Positions 28,249 to 39,973 are shown, numbered from the stretch's first letter. The stretch: DNA of 64,000 bases from Desulfuromonas sp. (GCA_002869695.1 PKUD01000204.1:62001-126000), one strand, 5' to 3'. The notes: a model not told the origin generated them from the sequence alone. Numbers and translations are program-made.

Positions 28249-28902
28249 ATGAAATCATTGCTGGAAGAGGGTCTGAAGCGATCGGGCTTGCGTCTCGGGG
28301 CTGAAACGTGTCGGCAATTGGATCTGTTTTTGTCGGAAATGTTGCGCTGGAACCAACAGATCAACCTGACGGCGATAGTTGACCCGGCGGAAGCGACCGA
28401 AAAACATTTGCTCGACTCTCTGTTGCTTCTCCCTTATCTCGAAGGCGAAAGTTCTTTGCTCGATATGGGGTCTGGCGCAGGGTTGCCTGGGATTCCTCTG
28501 AAGATTGCCATGCCGAGCCTGGGTGTCGTCAGCGTCGACAGTGTCGGCAAGAAGATACAGTTTAAGCGACACATGAAGCGACTGTTGACCCTTGAGTCCT
28601 TTTGCCCTTGCCATGTGCTTCTCGAAAATCTGGCCTCGAAAATAAAACGAACATCAGGGTTTGACCTGGTTACCGCGCGCGCCTTTTCCTCCCTGGAGAC
28701 GATCGGCCGGCTGGCTGCACCCTGGTTGAATGGCGAGGGGCGGATTCTGGCAATGAAGGGACCGGAGGGGGAGAATGAAGCCCGTGCGGCCGAAGCAGCA
28801 ATGGCACGATTGGGGCTGGTTGTGTCGACGGTCCACCGCTACGGGCTACCGTTCTCTGGCGCAGAACGTCAGTTGGTCGTCCTCTCAAAAAAGCCTGTCT
28901 GA
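28249..28902 (+). CDS. rsmG: 16S rRNA (guanine(527)-N7)-methyltransferase
   Basis: 217 residues. RsmG methylates G527 of 16S rRNA using S-adenosylmethionine. Family segments are WNQQINLTAI, the SAM-binding LLDMGSGAGLPGIPLKIA, and VTARAFSSLETI. Its ATG follows the mnmG stop codon directly, so the two are coupled. Confidence 0.95.
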   Translation: MKSLLEEGLKRSGLRLGAETCRQLDLFLSEMLRWNQQINLTAIVDPAEATEKHLLDSLLLLPYLEGESSLLDMGSGAGLPGIPLKIAMPSLGVVSVDSVGKKIQFKRHMKRLLTLESFCPCHVLLENLASKIKRTSGFDLVTARAFSSLETIGRLAAPWLNGEGRILAMKGPEGENEARAAEAAMARLGLVVSTVHRYGLPFSGAERQLVVLSKKPV

Positions 28903-29037
28903 TCTTCCGGGCGCTATAAACATGGCGGTTGATTGCACATTTCCTGACCATTTATTCTGGAAAGATTTAATGGTCTGTTTTTAGTGTCCGGCTTGTGTTA
29001 AAGTTTCGTGCTCATTTCGAGCTCAGGAGCGTATCGC

Positions 29038-29811
29038 ATGGCAAAAATTATTACGGTGGCCAACCAGAAGGGTGGGGTTGGTAAAACGACGACAGCGGTA
29101 AACCTGTCAGCCTCTCTGGCTGTGGCTGAAAAGCGCACCCTGCTGGTCGATATGGACCCCCAGGCCAATGCCAGTAGTGGCTGTGGTGTCGACAAAACAG
29201 AAGTAACTTCAACTATTTACAGTGCTCTTATCGGTGAGGAACCGGTTTCTGCGGTTGTTCATAGGACTGCTCTCGACTGTCTTGATGTTTTGCCGTCGAA
29301 TACCAACCTGATTGGTGCTGAGATTGAACTGATCAACAGTGAGCGACGAGAATTTCGCCTCAAGCAGGTATTGGAGGAGGTCGCCGATAATTATGAATAT
29401 ATTATTGTCGATTGCCCCCCTTCGCTTGGTGTGCTGACGGTCAACTCGCTGACAGCGGCTGATGGAGTCCTGGTTCCACTGCAGTGCGAGTTTTACGCGA
29501 TGGAGGGGCTCGGCCAGTTAATGCAGACGGTTCGCCTGGTCCAGCGTGAGTTGAACCCGGGCTTAGAAGTCGGCGGTATTCTGTTGACCATGTTTGATGG
29601 CAGGAACAACCTCTGTCATCAGGTCAGTGATGAAATTCGCAATCACTTCGGTGACAAGGTTTTCAAAACCGTGATACCGAGGAATGTTCGTTTGTCGGAA
29701 GCCCCCAGCTATGGTCAGCCTGTCCTCCTGTATGACATCTCCTCCCGCGGAGCTCTTGCGTATATGGACTTGGCCAGGGAGGTTATTGCAACGGGAGGTC
29801 ATTATGGCTAA
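29038..29811 (+). CDS. parA: Chromosome partitioning ATPase ParA (Soj)
   Basis: 257 residues. The deviant Walker A motif KGGVGKTTTAVNLSASLA is at residues 11-28, and the DCPPSLGVL motif is near residue 123. ParA binds DNA non-specifically as an ATP dimer and moves ParB-parS complexes. The ATG at 29038 is chosen over an upstream in-frame Met because AGGAGC lies 7 bases before it. The last 8 bases overlap parB. Confidence 0.96.
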   Translation: MAKIITVANQKGGVGKTTTAVNLSASLAVAEKRTLLVDMDPQANASSGCGVDKTEVTSTIYSALIGEEPVSAVVHRTALDCLDVLPSNTNLIGAEIELINSERREFRLKQVLEEVADNYEYIIVDCPPSLGVLTVNSLTAADGVLVPLQCEFYAMEGLGQLMQTVRLVQRELNPGLEVGGILLTMFDGRNNLCHQVSDEIRNHFGDKVFKTVIPRNVRLSEAPSYGQPVLLYDISSRGALAYMDLAREVIATGGHYG

Positions 29812-30667
29812 GGCGAAACGGCCAGCGCTTGGCAAGGGGATCGGCGCGCTTCTCAGTTCCGCGGCCCAGGAGGGGGGCAAAAAATATTTTGTCTGCCCGA
29901 TAGAGGAATTGAAGCCGCATGGTCAGCAGCCGCGCAAGGTCTTTGATGATGAGAAGATGGCCGAGCTGGTGGCGTCAATCAAGGAAAAGGGCGTGATTCA
30001 GCCTCTGGTTGTCCGACAGATGGCCGACCATTACCAGATTATTGCCGGTGAGCGGCGTTGGCGTGCGGCACAGAAAGCCGGCCTCGACAGGGTGCCGGTA
30101 GTTATCCAGAATGTCTCTGAGGACTGGGCTCTCGAGGTTGCGCTGATCGAAAATATTCAGCGGGAAGACCTAAACCCGATGGAAGAATCCGCCGCATACC
30201 GGCACCTGATGGACAGCTTTGACCTGTCCCAGGAGGAGGTTGCCAAGCGGGTCGGGAAAAATCGCTCGACCGTAGCAAACGCTCTCCGTCTGCTCAAGTT
30301 GCCGGAGCGGGTCAAGGACGACCTGCTGACCAATCGCCTGTCGATGGGGCATGCCCGTGCCTTGCTGTCGCTGGAGGATGAAAACGACATGCTCGAGGCC
30401 GGCGCTGAGGTTATCCGCAAGCGGCTGTCGGTACGCGAGACGGAAAAACTGGTCAAGAAGATTAAGACCTTTGGTGAGATGCCGCAAAAGAAAACCCAGG
30501 AAAAGGTGCTTGACCCCAACCTTGAAAGCTTGATGGGGGCGATGAAGCAGGCCCTGGGCACCCATGTCAAGCTGACCCCGAAGGGGAAGGGCGGGCAGAT
30601 CCTTATCACCTATCATGACCTAGAAGAGTTGGACCGGCTGCTCGATCTTTTCGGTGTCCGCTATTAA
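29804..30667 (+). CDS. parB: Chromosome partitioning protein ParB (Spo0J)
   Basis: 287 residues from ATG 29804. The CTPase N-terminal domain has the GERRWRAAQKAGLDRVPV motif, and ALIENIQREDLNPMEE follows. The helix-turn-helix LSQEEVAKRVGKNRSTVANALRLLKLP recognises parS. The C-terminal dimerisation domain ends the protein. The long upstream frame from 29684 is the parA gene read in another frame; GGGAGG before ATG 29804 settles the start. Confidence 0.96.
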   Translation: MAKAKRPALGKGIGALLSSAAQEGGKKYFVCPIEELKPHGQQPRKVFDDEKMAELVASIKEKGVIQPLVVRQMADHYQIIAGERRWRAAQKAGLDRVPVVIQNVSEDWALEVALIENIQREDLNPMEESAAYRHLMDSFDLSQEEVAKRVGKNRSTVANALRLLKLPERVKDDLLTNRLSMGHARALLSLEDENDMLEAGAEVIRKRLSVRETEKLVKKIKTFGEMPQKKTQEKVLDPNLESLMGAMKQALGTHVKLTPKGKGGQILITYHDLEELDRLLDLFGVRY

Positions 30668-30710
30668 ATACCAACTGAGGTCCGCCCTGAACGGGAGTGG
30701 GTAAAACAGA

Positions 30711-31118
30711 ATGTTCAGTCGTAAAAAACAGGAGCTATCGACCATGAAAAAACCAGTTTCAATCGACAAGGCGGATATTAAAGCATTCCTTGGACCCGGC
30801 AGTCGCTTTGAAGGCAAGCTCAGTTTCGATGAGATGGTCCGCCTGGATGGATTCTTTATTGGCGAGATCAATTCAAGTGATACGCTGGTGGTTGGCGAGT
30901 CCGCAAAGGTTGAGGGTGATATCCGGGTCGGAGCCCTGATTCTCAGCGGCACCTTCAAGGGCAATATCCAGGCTACAACGCTTGTTGATCTGAGGGCTCC
31001 AGCCTGTGTCGAGGGGAATATCGACACCCCGGTGCTGAAAATAGAAGAGAAGGTACAGTTCAACGGGCAGGTCTCTATGGCGACAGCGTCTCCCAAAGAA
31101 AACAAGGCTGGACAATAG
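30711..31118 (+). CDS. Bactofilin (polymer-forming cytoskeletal protein)
   Basis: 135 residues. The beta-helix core starts AFLGPGSRFEGKLSFDEMVRLDGFFIGEI, with repeated G-x-I/V turns (VEGDIRVG, FKGNIQA, VEGNIDTP), and both ends are short and polar. The N-terminus MFSRKK resembles other bactofilins, so I kept ATG 30711. The ATG at 30744 has a better Shine-Dalgarno sequence (AGGAG) and is an alternative. Bactofilins polymerise without nucleotide. In Myxococcus, bactofilins scaffold ParAB at the cell poles, so the position directly after parAB suggests a similar role here; that link is inference. Confidence 0.9.
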   Translation: MFSRKKQELSTMKKPVSIDKADIKAFLGPGSRFEGKLSFDEMVRLDGFFIGEINSSDTLVVGESAKVEGDIRVGALILSGTFKGNIQATTLVDLRAPACVEGNIDTPVLKIEEKVQFNGQVSMATASPKENKAGQ

Positions 31119-31182
31119 TACCGCATGGGGAAAAGACTGCCGCTTCCCGAGCAAAAGCATCAACACCAGAGAGCAAAACATC

Positions 31183-31210
31183 TTGACAAGATAGGGGCCT
31201 TGTGTTAGCA
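31183..31210 (+). promoter_or_regulatory. Possible promoter of the ATP synthase operon
   Basis: TTGACA (31183-31188) with TTAGCA (31205-31210) at 16 bases. The -35 is perfect and the -10 poor. The string TTGACAAGATA also occurs at the -35 of the GntR-type gene (39180-39190). A short hairpin with seven T (31222-31241) and the GTATAC-N-GTATAC operator lie between this and atpF'. Confidence 0.45.
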
Positions 31211-31221
31211 ATGCCCTGCTT

Positions 31222-31241
31222 TGGTCTAAGACCATTTTTTT
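31222..31241 (+). terminator. Short hairpin with T run in the atp leader
   Basis: TGGTC (31222-31226) pairs with GACCA (31230-31234) around TAA and is followed by seven T. The stem is only 5 bp. It could end transcripts from the bactofilin side or attenuate the atp promoter upstream of it. Confidence 0.35.
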
Positions 31242-31255
31242 GGTGCCCGATTAAT

Positions 31256-31268
31256 GTATACAGTATAC
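31256..31268. promoter_or_regulatory. GTATAC-N-GTATAC operator in the atp operon leader
   Basis: GTATACAGTATAC, identical in sequence to the two sites in the promoter of the GntR-type regulator gene (39192-39204 and 39219-39231, the former in reverse orientation). It lies 42 bases before atpF' and is flanked by GCCCG (31245-31249) and CGGGC (31272-31276). Inferred to bind the GntR-type regulator. Confidence 0.6.
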
Positions 31269-31309
31269 CGACGGGCGCAACTTCCCCGGCACAGAAGAGG
31301 TGACCTCAA

Positions 31310-31738
31310 GTGATCAGTCTTGACTGGACTCTTATTCTACAGTTTGCGAATTTTATGATCCTGCTTATCATCCTGAACAGGCTGCTTTACCGGCCGCTGC
31401 TCAGGGTGCTGGCGGAGCGCCGTGCTACGATTGACGGTTCGCACGAAAAAGCCGAAAGCCTGCAGAGTGAAATTGAAGCGAAGATGACACGTTACCAGGA
31501 GCAGTTGAGCGAAGCAAAGACTGCGGCAGGTCTGGAGCGGCAGAAATTAAAGCAGGTTGCAATGGCAGAAGAGTCGACCATTCTCGGTGAGGCGCAGCAG
31601 AAGGCAACGGTTCGCCTGCAGGCGATCAAGGAACAGGTTGCTGGTGAGGCCGCCGAAGCAGGCAAGATGCTCAAGTCTGAGGCCGAAGGGATGGCCGGTC
31701 AGATTGCGAGCAAAGTTCTGGGTCGTGAACTGGCTTAA
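31310..31738 (+). CDS. atpF': F1Fo ATP synthase subunit b' (short b-type)
   Basis: 142 residues from a GTG start. One N-terminal membrane helix (LILQFANFMILLIILNRLLY) is followed by a charged coiled coil. Subunit b' pairs with b to form the peripheral stalk. The LQFANFMILLIILNRLLYRPL pattern is typical of b/b'. It opens the operon b'-b-delta-alpha-gamma-beta-epsilon. Subunits a and c are absent, as in related deltaproteobacteria where atpB-atpE lie elsewhere. Confidence 0.9.
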   Translation: MISLDWTLILQFANFMILLIILNRLLYRPLLRVLAERRATIDGSHEKAESLQSEIEAKMTRYQEQLSEAKTAAGLERQKLKQVAMAEESTILGEAQQKATVRLQAIKEQVAGEAAEAGKMLKSEAEGMAGQIASKVLGRELA

Positions 31739-31758
31739 AAGTTTAGGAAGGGTTTCAC

Positions 31759-32337
31759 ATGCGCAATTATAAAGTGCTCGTAACTGCATTGGCGCTAGTC
31801 TGTCTGACTGCCGGTGTTGCCGCCGCGGCAGGTGGTGCCGGTCATGCTGACAGCGGCGTGCTGCTCAAGGACTTCCTCTGGCGCTGTCTGAACTTCGGGC
31901 TGATGGTCGCCTTGTTGGTCTATCTGTTGACCAAGCCGATTAAAAAAGGGCTGGCAGGTCGGCGTGAAGGGATCGAAAAGGCCTTGGATGACGCAAAGCG
32001 GGCCAAGGAAGAGGCCGAAGCAAAGTTTGCCGAGTACGATCAGAAGCTGGCGCAGGCCACCGAGGAGATCGAGCAGATCAGCAACGGGATCCGCCGCGAA
32101 GGTGAGCTGGAAAAACAGAAAATCATCGAACATGCCAAGGAAATGGCGATCAAGATCGAGCAGGATGCAGAAAAGGCGGCTGCTCTCGAAGTCGCCAAGG
32201 CACGCACCGAATTGCAGCGTGAAGCGGTTCAGCTGGCAGTGGAGCTGGCTGAGGATCTGCTGAAGAAAAACTTCACCAAGGAAGATGATACCCGTCTGAT
32301 CGACGAGTACATGAAGAAGGTGGGAGAGTTACATTGA
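31759..32337 (+). CDS. atpF: F1Fo ATP synthase subunit b
   Basis: 192 residues. A cleavable-looking N-terminal hydrophobic segment (VLVTALALVCLTAGVAAAAGG) precedes the membrane helix CLNFGLMVALLVYLLTKPI. A long charged coiled coil follows. It differs from the b' subunit by this extra N-terminal segment. Its last codons overlap atpH by 4 bases, which couples translation. Confidence 0.92.
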   Translation: MRNYKVLVTALALVCLTAGVAAAAGGAGHADSGVLLKDFLWRCLNFGLMVALLVYLLTKPIKKGLAGRREGIEKALDDAKRAKEEAEAKFAEYDQKLAQATEEIEQISNGIRREGELEKQKIIEHAKEMAIKIEQDAEKAAALEVAKARTELQREAVQLAVELAEDLLKKNFTKEDDTRLIDEYMKKVGELH

Positions 32338-32876
32338 GTAACAGTGCGATTTCCATAAGGTACGCCAAGGCGTTGCTCAACATGGCTGTGGAAAAGCAGC
32401 AGGTTGAGCCGTATGCCGAAGAGTTGGCGAAGGTTGTGTCGGTGATGCAGAGAGAAGACGTCCTGCGTCTATTACTCGACAGCCCGACATTTCCCGTGGA
32501 GAAAAAAGCCGCCATTGTGGGCGATCTTGCCGAATTGCTCAAGCTGAGCGAGGGTATGAGAAGCTTCCTCGGACTGCTGGTGGAAAAAGGTCGTATCGTT
32601 TATCTGCCACAGATTCAGACGAATTACCGCAAGTTTGCCGACGATCTGTCAGGTCTGGTCCGGGCCAGCCTTTCCTCTGCCGCAGAGCTGAGTTCCGAGC
32701 GGACAGAAGCGATCAAGCAGGGCCTGGAAAAGCAGACAGGCAAGCAGGTGGTTTTAAGTGTAGATGTTGATGAGTCGTTGATCGGTGGCCTGCAGGCCGA
32801 GATGGGCGGCAAACTTTTTGACGGTAGTGTGAAAACCCAGCTGAAACGTATTACAGATACCTTAGCAAAGGGGTGA
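32334..32876 (+). CDS. atpH: F1Fo ATP synthase subunit delta
   Basis: 180 residues, normal length. It joins the peripheral stalk to the top of F1. The N-terminal helix [19 protein letters not shown]-like region ([11 protein letters not shown]) and the C-terminal [35 protein letters not shown] are typical. The start is TTG, overlapping the atpF stop. Confidence 0.95.
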   Translation: MSNSAISIRYAKALLNMAVEKQQVEPYAEELAKVVSVMQREDVLRLLLDSPTFPVEKKAAIVGDLAELLKLSEGMRSFLGLLVEKGRIVYLPQIQTNYRKFADDLSGLVRASLSSAAELSSERTEAIKQGLEKQTGKQVVLSVDVDESLIGGLQAEMGGKLFDGSVKTQLKRITDTLAKG

Positions 32877-34394
<1,518 letters not shown>

Positions 34395-34424
34395 TTCTAA
34401 CCAGCCTGCAGAAGGTTTGAACGG

Positions 34425-35294
34425 ATGCCAAGTCTTAAGGACATAAAAAAACGGATCGGCTCGGTCAAGAATACCCAGCAGATCACCAAGGCAATGAAGA
34501 TGGTTGCTGCGGCAAAACTGCGCCGTGCTCAGGAAGCTGCAGTTGCCGCCCGGCCCTATGCCGAGAAACTACAATCGGTGCTGTCCAATCTGGCCATGCG
34601 AGAGGAAGGGGATTCCCATCCGCTACTCAGCCAACGGGGCAAGGGGCGAGCTCTGCTGGTTCTGATGACCGCCGATCGGGGCTTGTGCGGTGGTTTTAAC
34701 GCCAACGTTTCCAAGGCTGCCGAGCGTTTCATCAAAGAAAACGAGCAGGGGTTTGAGGCCATTGATCTGACCATTGTCGGCCGCAAGGGCAAAGAATTTT
34801 TGAAAAGTCGTGTGCCGGAGAACATCAAGCAGGTCCATGAGAATATCATGGCTGAAGCGACCTACAAAACGGCAGCATTGCTCGGTCAGGAGGTTGTTGA
34901 TGCTTATCAAGCGGAGACCTACGATGCGGTTTTTGTTCTCTACAATGCGTTCCAGAGTGCCATTGTCCAGATTGTAACTCTTGAGCAGGTCCTGCCGATT
35001 CAGCCCAAAGAGGTTGAAGAGGATACCGCGGACGCGATCGATTATATCTACGAGCCAACCCGTGGCGAGGTGCTGGCGGATATTCTGCCAAAGATGGTGG
35101 AAGTTCAGTTTTTCCGTGCGCTGCTTGAGTCGAATGCTTCGGAGCAGGGGGCTCGGATGTCAGCCATGGACAGTGCCAGCCGCAATGCTGCTGAGATGAT
35201 CGACAAACTGACCCTGCAGTATAACCGTGCACGTCAGGCAGCTATCACCAAGGAGCTGATGGAAATCATCTCCGGTGCTGAATCAATCAAGTAA
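34425..35294 (+). CDS. atpG: F1Fo ATP synthase subunit gamma
   Basis: 289 residues, standard length. The rotor shaft of F1. The N-terminal helix [36 protein letters not shown] and the C-terminal helix [33 protein letters not shown] are diagnostic. It lies 30 bases after atpA. Confidence 0.98.
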   Translation: MPSLKDIKKRIGSVKNTQQITKAMKMVAAAKLRRAQEAAVAARPYAEKLQSVLSNLAMREEGDSHPLLSQRGKGRALLVLMTADRGLCGGFNANVSKAAERFIKENEQGFEAIDLTIVGRKGKEFLKSRVPENIKQVHENIMAEATYKTAALLGQEVVDAYQAETYDAVFVLYNAFQSAIVQIVTLEQVLPIQPKEVEEDTADAIDYIYEPTRGEVLADILPKMVEVQFFRALLESNASEQGARMSAMDSASRNAAEMIDKLTLQYNRARQAAITKELMEIISGAESIK

Positions 35295-35312
35295 CTGAGT
35301 TTAAATAAATAA

Positions 35313-36764
<1,452 letters not shown>

Positions 36765-36806
36765 GGTCGAGAGCTTTTCCGAGAACAAGGATAAAGGACA
36801 GACACA

Positions 36807-37220
36807 ATGGCTGAAAAACTGAAACTGGAAATGGTCACACCCTATAAGCGCGTCTTATCTCAGGAAGTTGACGAGATTACCGCTCCGGGTTATCTAGGCG
36901 AGCTTGGCCTGTTGCCCGGCCACACCCCGCTGCTGACCACCATGAAGGTCGGCGAGCTGACGTATCGTCAAGACGGGGACCTGTTTCACGTGGCGGTCAA
37001 CTGGGGCTACCTTGAGGTTGAGAACGATACTGTAACAGTCCTGGTTGATACGGCAGAAAAGGCTGATGAGATCGACCTGGAGCGTGCCAAGGCAGCACTC
37101 GGACGCGCCGAGGAGGCGTTGAAAACGCTTTCCCAGGAAGATAAGAATTTTGCCGTCATGGAAGCTGCACTTGAAAGGGCAGTGATCCGGATTCAGGTGG
37201 CCGGTAAAAAAGTGCGTTAA
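36807..37220 (+). CDS. atpC: F1Fo ATP synthase subunit epsilon
   Basis: 137 residues. The beta-sandwich domain (EVDEITAPGYLGELGLLPGHTPLLTTMKVGEL) is followed by the helical hairpin (EKADEIDLERAKAALGRAEEAL), so the inhibitory C-terminal arm is retained. It ends the operon; a strong terminator follows at 37251. Confidence 0.96.
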   Translation: MAEKLKLEMVTPYKRVLSQEVDEITAPGYLGELGLLPGHTPLLTTMKVGELTYRQDGDLFHVAVNWGYLEVENDTVTVLVDTAEKADEIDLERAKAALGRAEEALKTLSQEDKNFAVMEAALERAVIRIQVAGKKVR

Positions 37221-37250
37221 CCTGTATCGTCAAGCTAAGATTAGATTCAA

Positions 37251-37278
37251 AGAGCGGCCCACTGGGCCGCTCTTTTTT
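37251..37278. terminator. Bidirectional terminator after atpC
   Basis: AGAGCGGCCC (37251-37260) pairs with GGGCCGCTCT (37264-37273) around a 3-base loop and is followed by six T. The T run overlaps the stop codon of the convergent isomerase-like gene. Upstream there is an A-rich stretch that would serve as the T run on the other strand. Confidence 0.85.
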
Positions 37279-38059
37279 ATATCTTCAATGCGTCGAGGTA
37301 GGGCCGCACAGCAGCAAGTGATTTTGTCAACTCCCTGAGCGTATGGGCTTCAAGGGTCATACTCGGAACCGGCTGTAACCTGTCAATCTGCTGAAAGAGT
37401 TCGCTAAAGTTGATGGTGCCCTGGCCGATCGGCAGGTGCTCATCTACTTTCCCGCGGTTGTCGTGCAGGTGAATATGTCGGGTATGGTGACCCAATCTGG
37501 TGAACCACTCCTTTAGTGAGACAGGCGAGAACAGGTTCCAGTGGCCGACGTCGAAACAGTGGCCGAGCCAGGGTGAGTCGAGCTGGTCTAGAAGTCTCGC
37601 CAGCGTCTCCGGTGAGTCTTCAAAGATATTCTCGAGAACCAGTTGGCAGTTGAGTTCTGCGGCGCGCTCGATCAGGGATGGCCAGAACTTACGGCTCTGC
37701 TCATGCCAGAGCTCCGGTTGACGGTCATAGCGCCAGCGATCAAAGCCGGGGTGAAACACGACCAGGGACGCCTGCAGAGATTCGGCAACATCCAGGGTCT
37801 GGTGGAATCGGCGCCGGGTGATCATTTCGATGGCGGGGTCATGGCTACCGGGGTTGAGGTCAAAAAATGGCGCATGGATGGTAAGACGCAACTGTTCTTC
37901 GGCCAGGCGCTTGCCGAGGAAGCGCAGGATTGTATGGTCGAGCTTATCCAGCTCTTTTCCCTGGCAGGCAACCTCCGGCTGAAAGCGATTTCTGAGCAGC
38001 CAGCGCAGGCGCTTTTTCAGCGCCCGTAAAGGCAGATGAACGTGGAGAACGTTATCCAT
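37277..38059 (-). CDS. Sugar-phosphate isomerase/epimerase-like TIM-barrel protein
   Basis: 260 residues. A xylose-isomerase-like/AP-endonuclease-2 type TIM barrel. Conserved metal-site elements are LTIHAPFFDLNPGSHD, LVVFHPGFDRW, CQLVLENIFEDSPE, LGHCFDVGHWNLF and TRHIHLHDNRGKVDEHLPIGQGTINF. These supply the Glu, His and Asp ligands of a divalent metal. The substrate is unknown. ATG 38059 fits the family N-terminus (MDNVLHVHLPL); a TTG at 38080 with GGAG upstream is the alternative. It overlaps the K+ channel gene by 8 bases and is probably co-transcribed with it. Confidence 0.82.
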   Translation of the reverse strand: MDNVLHVHLPLRALKKRLRWLLRNRFQPEVACQGKELDKLDHTILRFLGKRLAEEQLRLTIHAPFFDLNPGSHDPAIEMITRRRFHQTLDVAESLQASLVVFHPGFDRWRYDRQPELWHEQSRKFWPSLIERAAELNCQLVLENIFEDSPETLARLLDQLDSPWLGHCFDVGHWNLFSPVSLKEWFTRLGHHTRHIHLHDNRGKVDEHLPIGQGTINFSELFQQIDRLQPVPSMTLEAHTLRELTKSLAAVRPYLDALKI

Positions 38060-39065
38060 GGCGGGTCTGCCCGGACGCAATCAGCTCCATGTTTTTGATG
38101 GCCGGTGGTTTGCCCAGGGTGATCAGGATATCACCGCTCTCCATACAGGTCTCAGGCCCTGGGTTGAAGATCGGCTGCCCATTCCCCTTGTTGATCCCGA
38201 CAATAATGATCCCCAAATTCTTACTCACGTCCGCATCGATCAGGGCCTGTCCGGCAAGAACGGAGCCCGCAGTAATTTTGATTTCCTCGATCTGTAGCTC
38301 AAGATTTTCACTGCCGGTGGCAATGTCGATAAAGTCGACAACCGAGGGGCGTAATACCGCATTGGCCATCCTCGAAGCTCCAATGATATAGGGCGAGATG
38401 ACCTTGTTCGCGCCCGCGCGCTTGAGCTTCAATTCAGAGCTTTCATCGCTTGCGCGGGCCAGAATAAACATATCGCGGTTCAGTTCTCTGCCGGTCAGGG
38501 TGATAAAAACGTTGGCTGAATCTGAGGTAACGGCGGTAATCAATCCTTTTGCTTTGTCTATCCCTGCCTGGAGCAACACTTCATCCTGGGTTGCATCGCC
38601 ACAGACGTGAAGGAGGCCGGAGTCTTCCATCTGATTGCAGAGTTCGCGGTCCTGCTCAATAACGATGAAGGGGACCGGCTTGGCTCTGAAATCACGGCAG
38701 ATCAGGCGTCCGATCCGACCGTAACCGCAAACAATATAGTGGCTATGCAGCCGACTGATTTGTTTTTCCACTTTTTTTCTCCCGAGCAGGGTGCGGAGCT
38801 GTCCTTCAACCATAAACTGAATGAGGGTTCCGATCGTATAGGCAATCGTGCCGGCACCGAAGATAATGAGCAGGATGGTGAAAACCCGGCCCTCAAATGA
38901 AAGGGAATGGACCTCACGAAAGCCGATGGTCGACAGGGTGATGATCGTCATGTAGAGGGCTTCAATAGTCGTCCAGCCTTCTATCGCCATATAGCCGGCG
39001 GTGCCACTCCCGATCAGCACGATCAGGGTGATCAGGGAATAGCGAAATTTATGAAGAGGATCCAT
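38052..39065 (-). CDS. TrkA-domain potassium channel
   Basis: 337 residues. Two membrane helices flank a pore loop (about 10-30 and 62-86). A TrkA-N Rossmann domain follows (IVCGYGRIGR, residues 111-120), then a TrkA-C domain near the end. This is the layout of MthK/GsuK-type channels gated by cytoplasmic ligands such as NAD(H), nucleotides or Ca2+. The selectivity filter is TLSTIGFRE (residues 43-51) rather than T-x-G-Y-G-D, so K+ selectivity is uncertain. Located in the inner membrane. It is divergent from the GntR-type regulator, with that gene's promoter and operators in the gap. Confidence 0.88.
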   Translation of the reverse strand: MDPLHKFRYSLITLIVLIGSGTAGYMAIEGWTTIEALYMTIITLSTIGFREVHSLSFEGRVFTILLIIFGAGTIAYTIGTLIQFMVEGQLRTLLGRKKVEKQISRLHSHYIVCGYGRIGRLICRDFRAKPVPFIVIEQDRELCNQMEDSGLLHVCGDATQDEVLLQAGIDKAKGLITAVTSDSANVFITLTGRELNRDMFILARASDESSELKLKRAGANKVISPYIIGASRMANAVLRPSVVDFIDIATGSENLELQIEEIKITAGSVLAGQALIDADVSKNLGIIIVGINKGNGQPIFNPGPETCMESGDILITLGKPPAIKNMELIASGQTRHG

Positions 39066-39179
39066 GGCATCTCACATGAAAAGAATGGACAAATGATAGC
39101 GAGCAACGTCACAAAAAACAAGCGAACGATGAGCTGAACGGGCCTGTACTGAAGGTATGTGAAAAACACAAGAAAAGCG

Positions 39180-39207
39180 TTGACAAGATATGTATACTGT
39201 ATACAAT
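39180..39207 (+). promoter_or_regulatory. Promoter of the GntR-type regulator gene
   Basis: TTGACA (39180-39185) and TACAAT (39202-39207) at 16 bases. The operator at 39192-39204 fills the spacer and overlaps the -10, so binding there should exclude RNA polymerase. Confidence 0.65.
39192..39204. promoter_or_regulatory. GTATAC-N-GTATAC operator 1
   Basis: GTATACTGTATAC. An odd-length palindrome made of two GTATAC half-sites. It lies between the -35 and -10 of the regulator gene. Operator 2 begins 27 bases downstream. Confidence 0.75.
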
Positions 39208-39218
39208 TCTAAAAGTTT

Positions 39219-39231
39219 GTATACAGTATAC
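39219..39231. promoter_or_regulatory. GTATAC-N-GTATAC operator 2
   Basis: GTATACAGTATAC, the reverse complement of operator 1, ending just before the Shine-Dalgarno sequence (GGGGAG). Centre-to-centre spacing from operator 1 is 27 bases. The same string occurs in the atp leader at 31256. Confidence 0.75.
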
Positions 39232-39244
39232 GGGGAGATGTATT

Positions 39245-39955
39245 TTGAAGAATAAACCGATAGAACGTCATCAGACCTTGCGCGAGAAGATTTTGGAAAC
39301 CATCCGCGAGGCGATATTAAAAGGGACTCTCAAGCCTGGAGAAAAGGTTGCGGAGCCGGATCTGGCGGAACGGTTCGGGATCAGCCGGACGCCGATCCGC
39401 GAAGCTTTCCGTCAGCTTGAGTCAGAGGGGTATCTGACTGTAATTCCACGCAAAGGAGCGGTTGTCGCTGCTCTTTCGGAACAGGATGTCCAGGAGTTCT
39501 ACGCGATCAAAAGTATCCTCGAGGGTTATGCCGCTGAGCTCGCTGCCAGCCGTCTCGAAGAGAAGGACATCGCCAAGCTGGAACAGATCAACGAACGGCT
39601 CAAGAAGCTGGAAAAAGAGGGGGATGTAAAAACTTTTTTCCGGGTGCATAATGAGTTCCATGAGCTGTTCCTCAAAGCCTCCGGAAACAGAAAACTCTAC
39701 GATCTGGTCCAGCAGCTTGGGATGAAGTTCAATCGCTTGCGCATGGCGTCTCTTTCGGTGGACGGACGGATGGCGATTTCGGTTGCTGAGCATGAAAAAC
39801 TGATCCGGGCGTTCCGCAAACATGATGGTATCGAAGCGGAAAATTTGGTAAAGAAAACAGCAGCGATTGGTGGCGAGGTTTTGCTCGAAAGTTTGACGAT
39901 GGCTGAAGGGGGAAAGGGCAAAAAGTCGATCCTGCAACAGCGCATAGATGTCTAG
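39245..39955 (+). CDS. GntR-family regulator with FCD-type ligand domain
   Basis: 236 residues from a TTG start. The N-terminal winged helix is of GntR type (LREKILETIREAILKGTLKPGEKVAEPDLAERFGISRTPIREAFRQLESEGYL). Residues 85-220 form an all-helical FCD-type effector domain, with the histidine pattern HNEFHELFLKASGN and VAEHEKLIRAF that usually binds a metal and an organic acid. It is probably autoregulated by the two operators in its promoter. An identical operator before the ATP synthase operon makes that operon a candidate target. The Geobacter repressor HgtR is a known regulator of central metabolism, but I cannot tell whether this is related to it. Confidence 0.9.
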   Translation: MKNKPIERHQTLREKILETIREAILKGTLKPGEKVAEPDLAERFGISRTPIREAFRQLESEGYLTVIPRKGAVVAALSEQDVQEFYAIKSILEGYAAELAASRLEEKDIAKLEQINERLKKLEKEGDVKTFFRVHNEFHELFLKASGNRKLYDLVQQLGMKFNRLRMASLSVDGRMAISVAEHEKLIRAFRKHDGIEAENLVKKTAAIGGEVLLESLTMAEGGKGKKSILQQRIDV

Positions 39956-39973
39956 CCGATTGATAGGCAGAAG

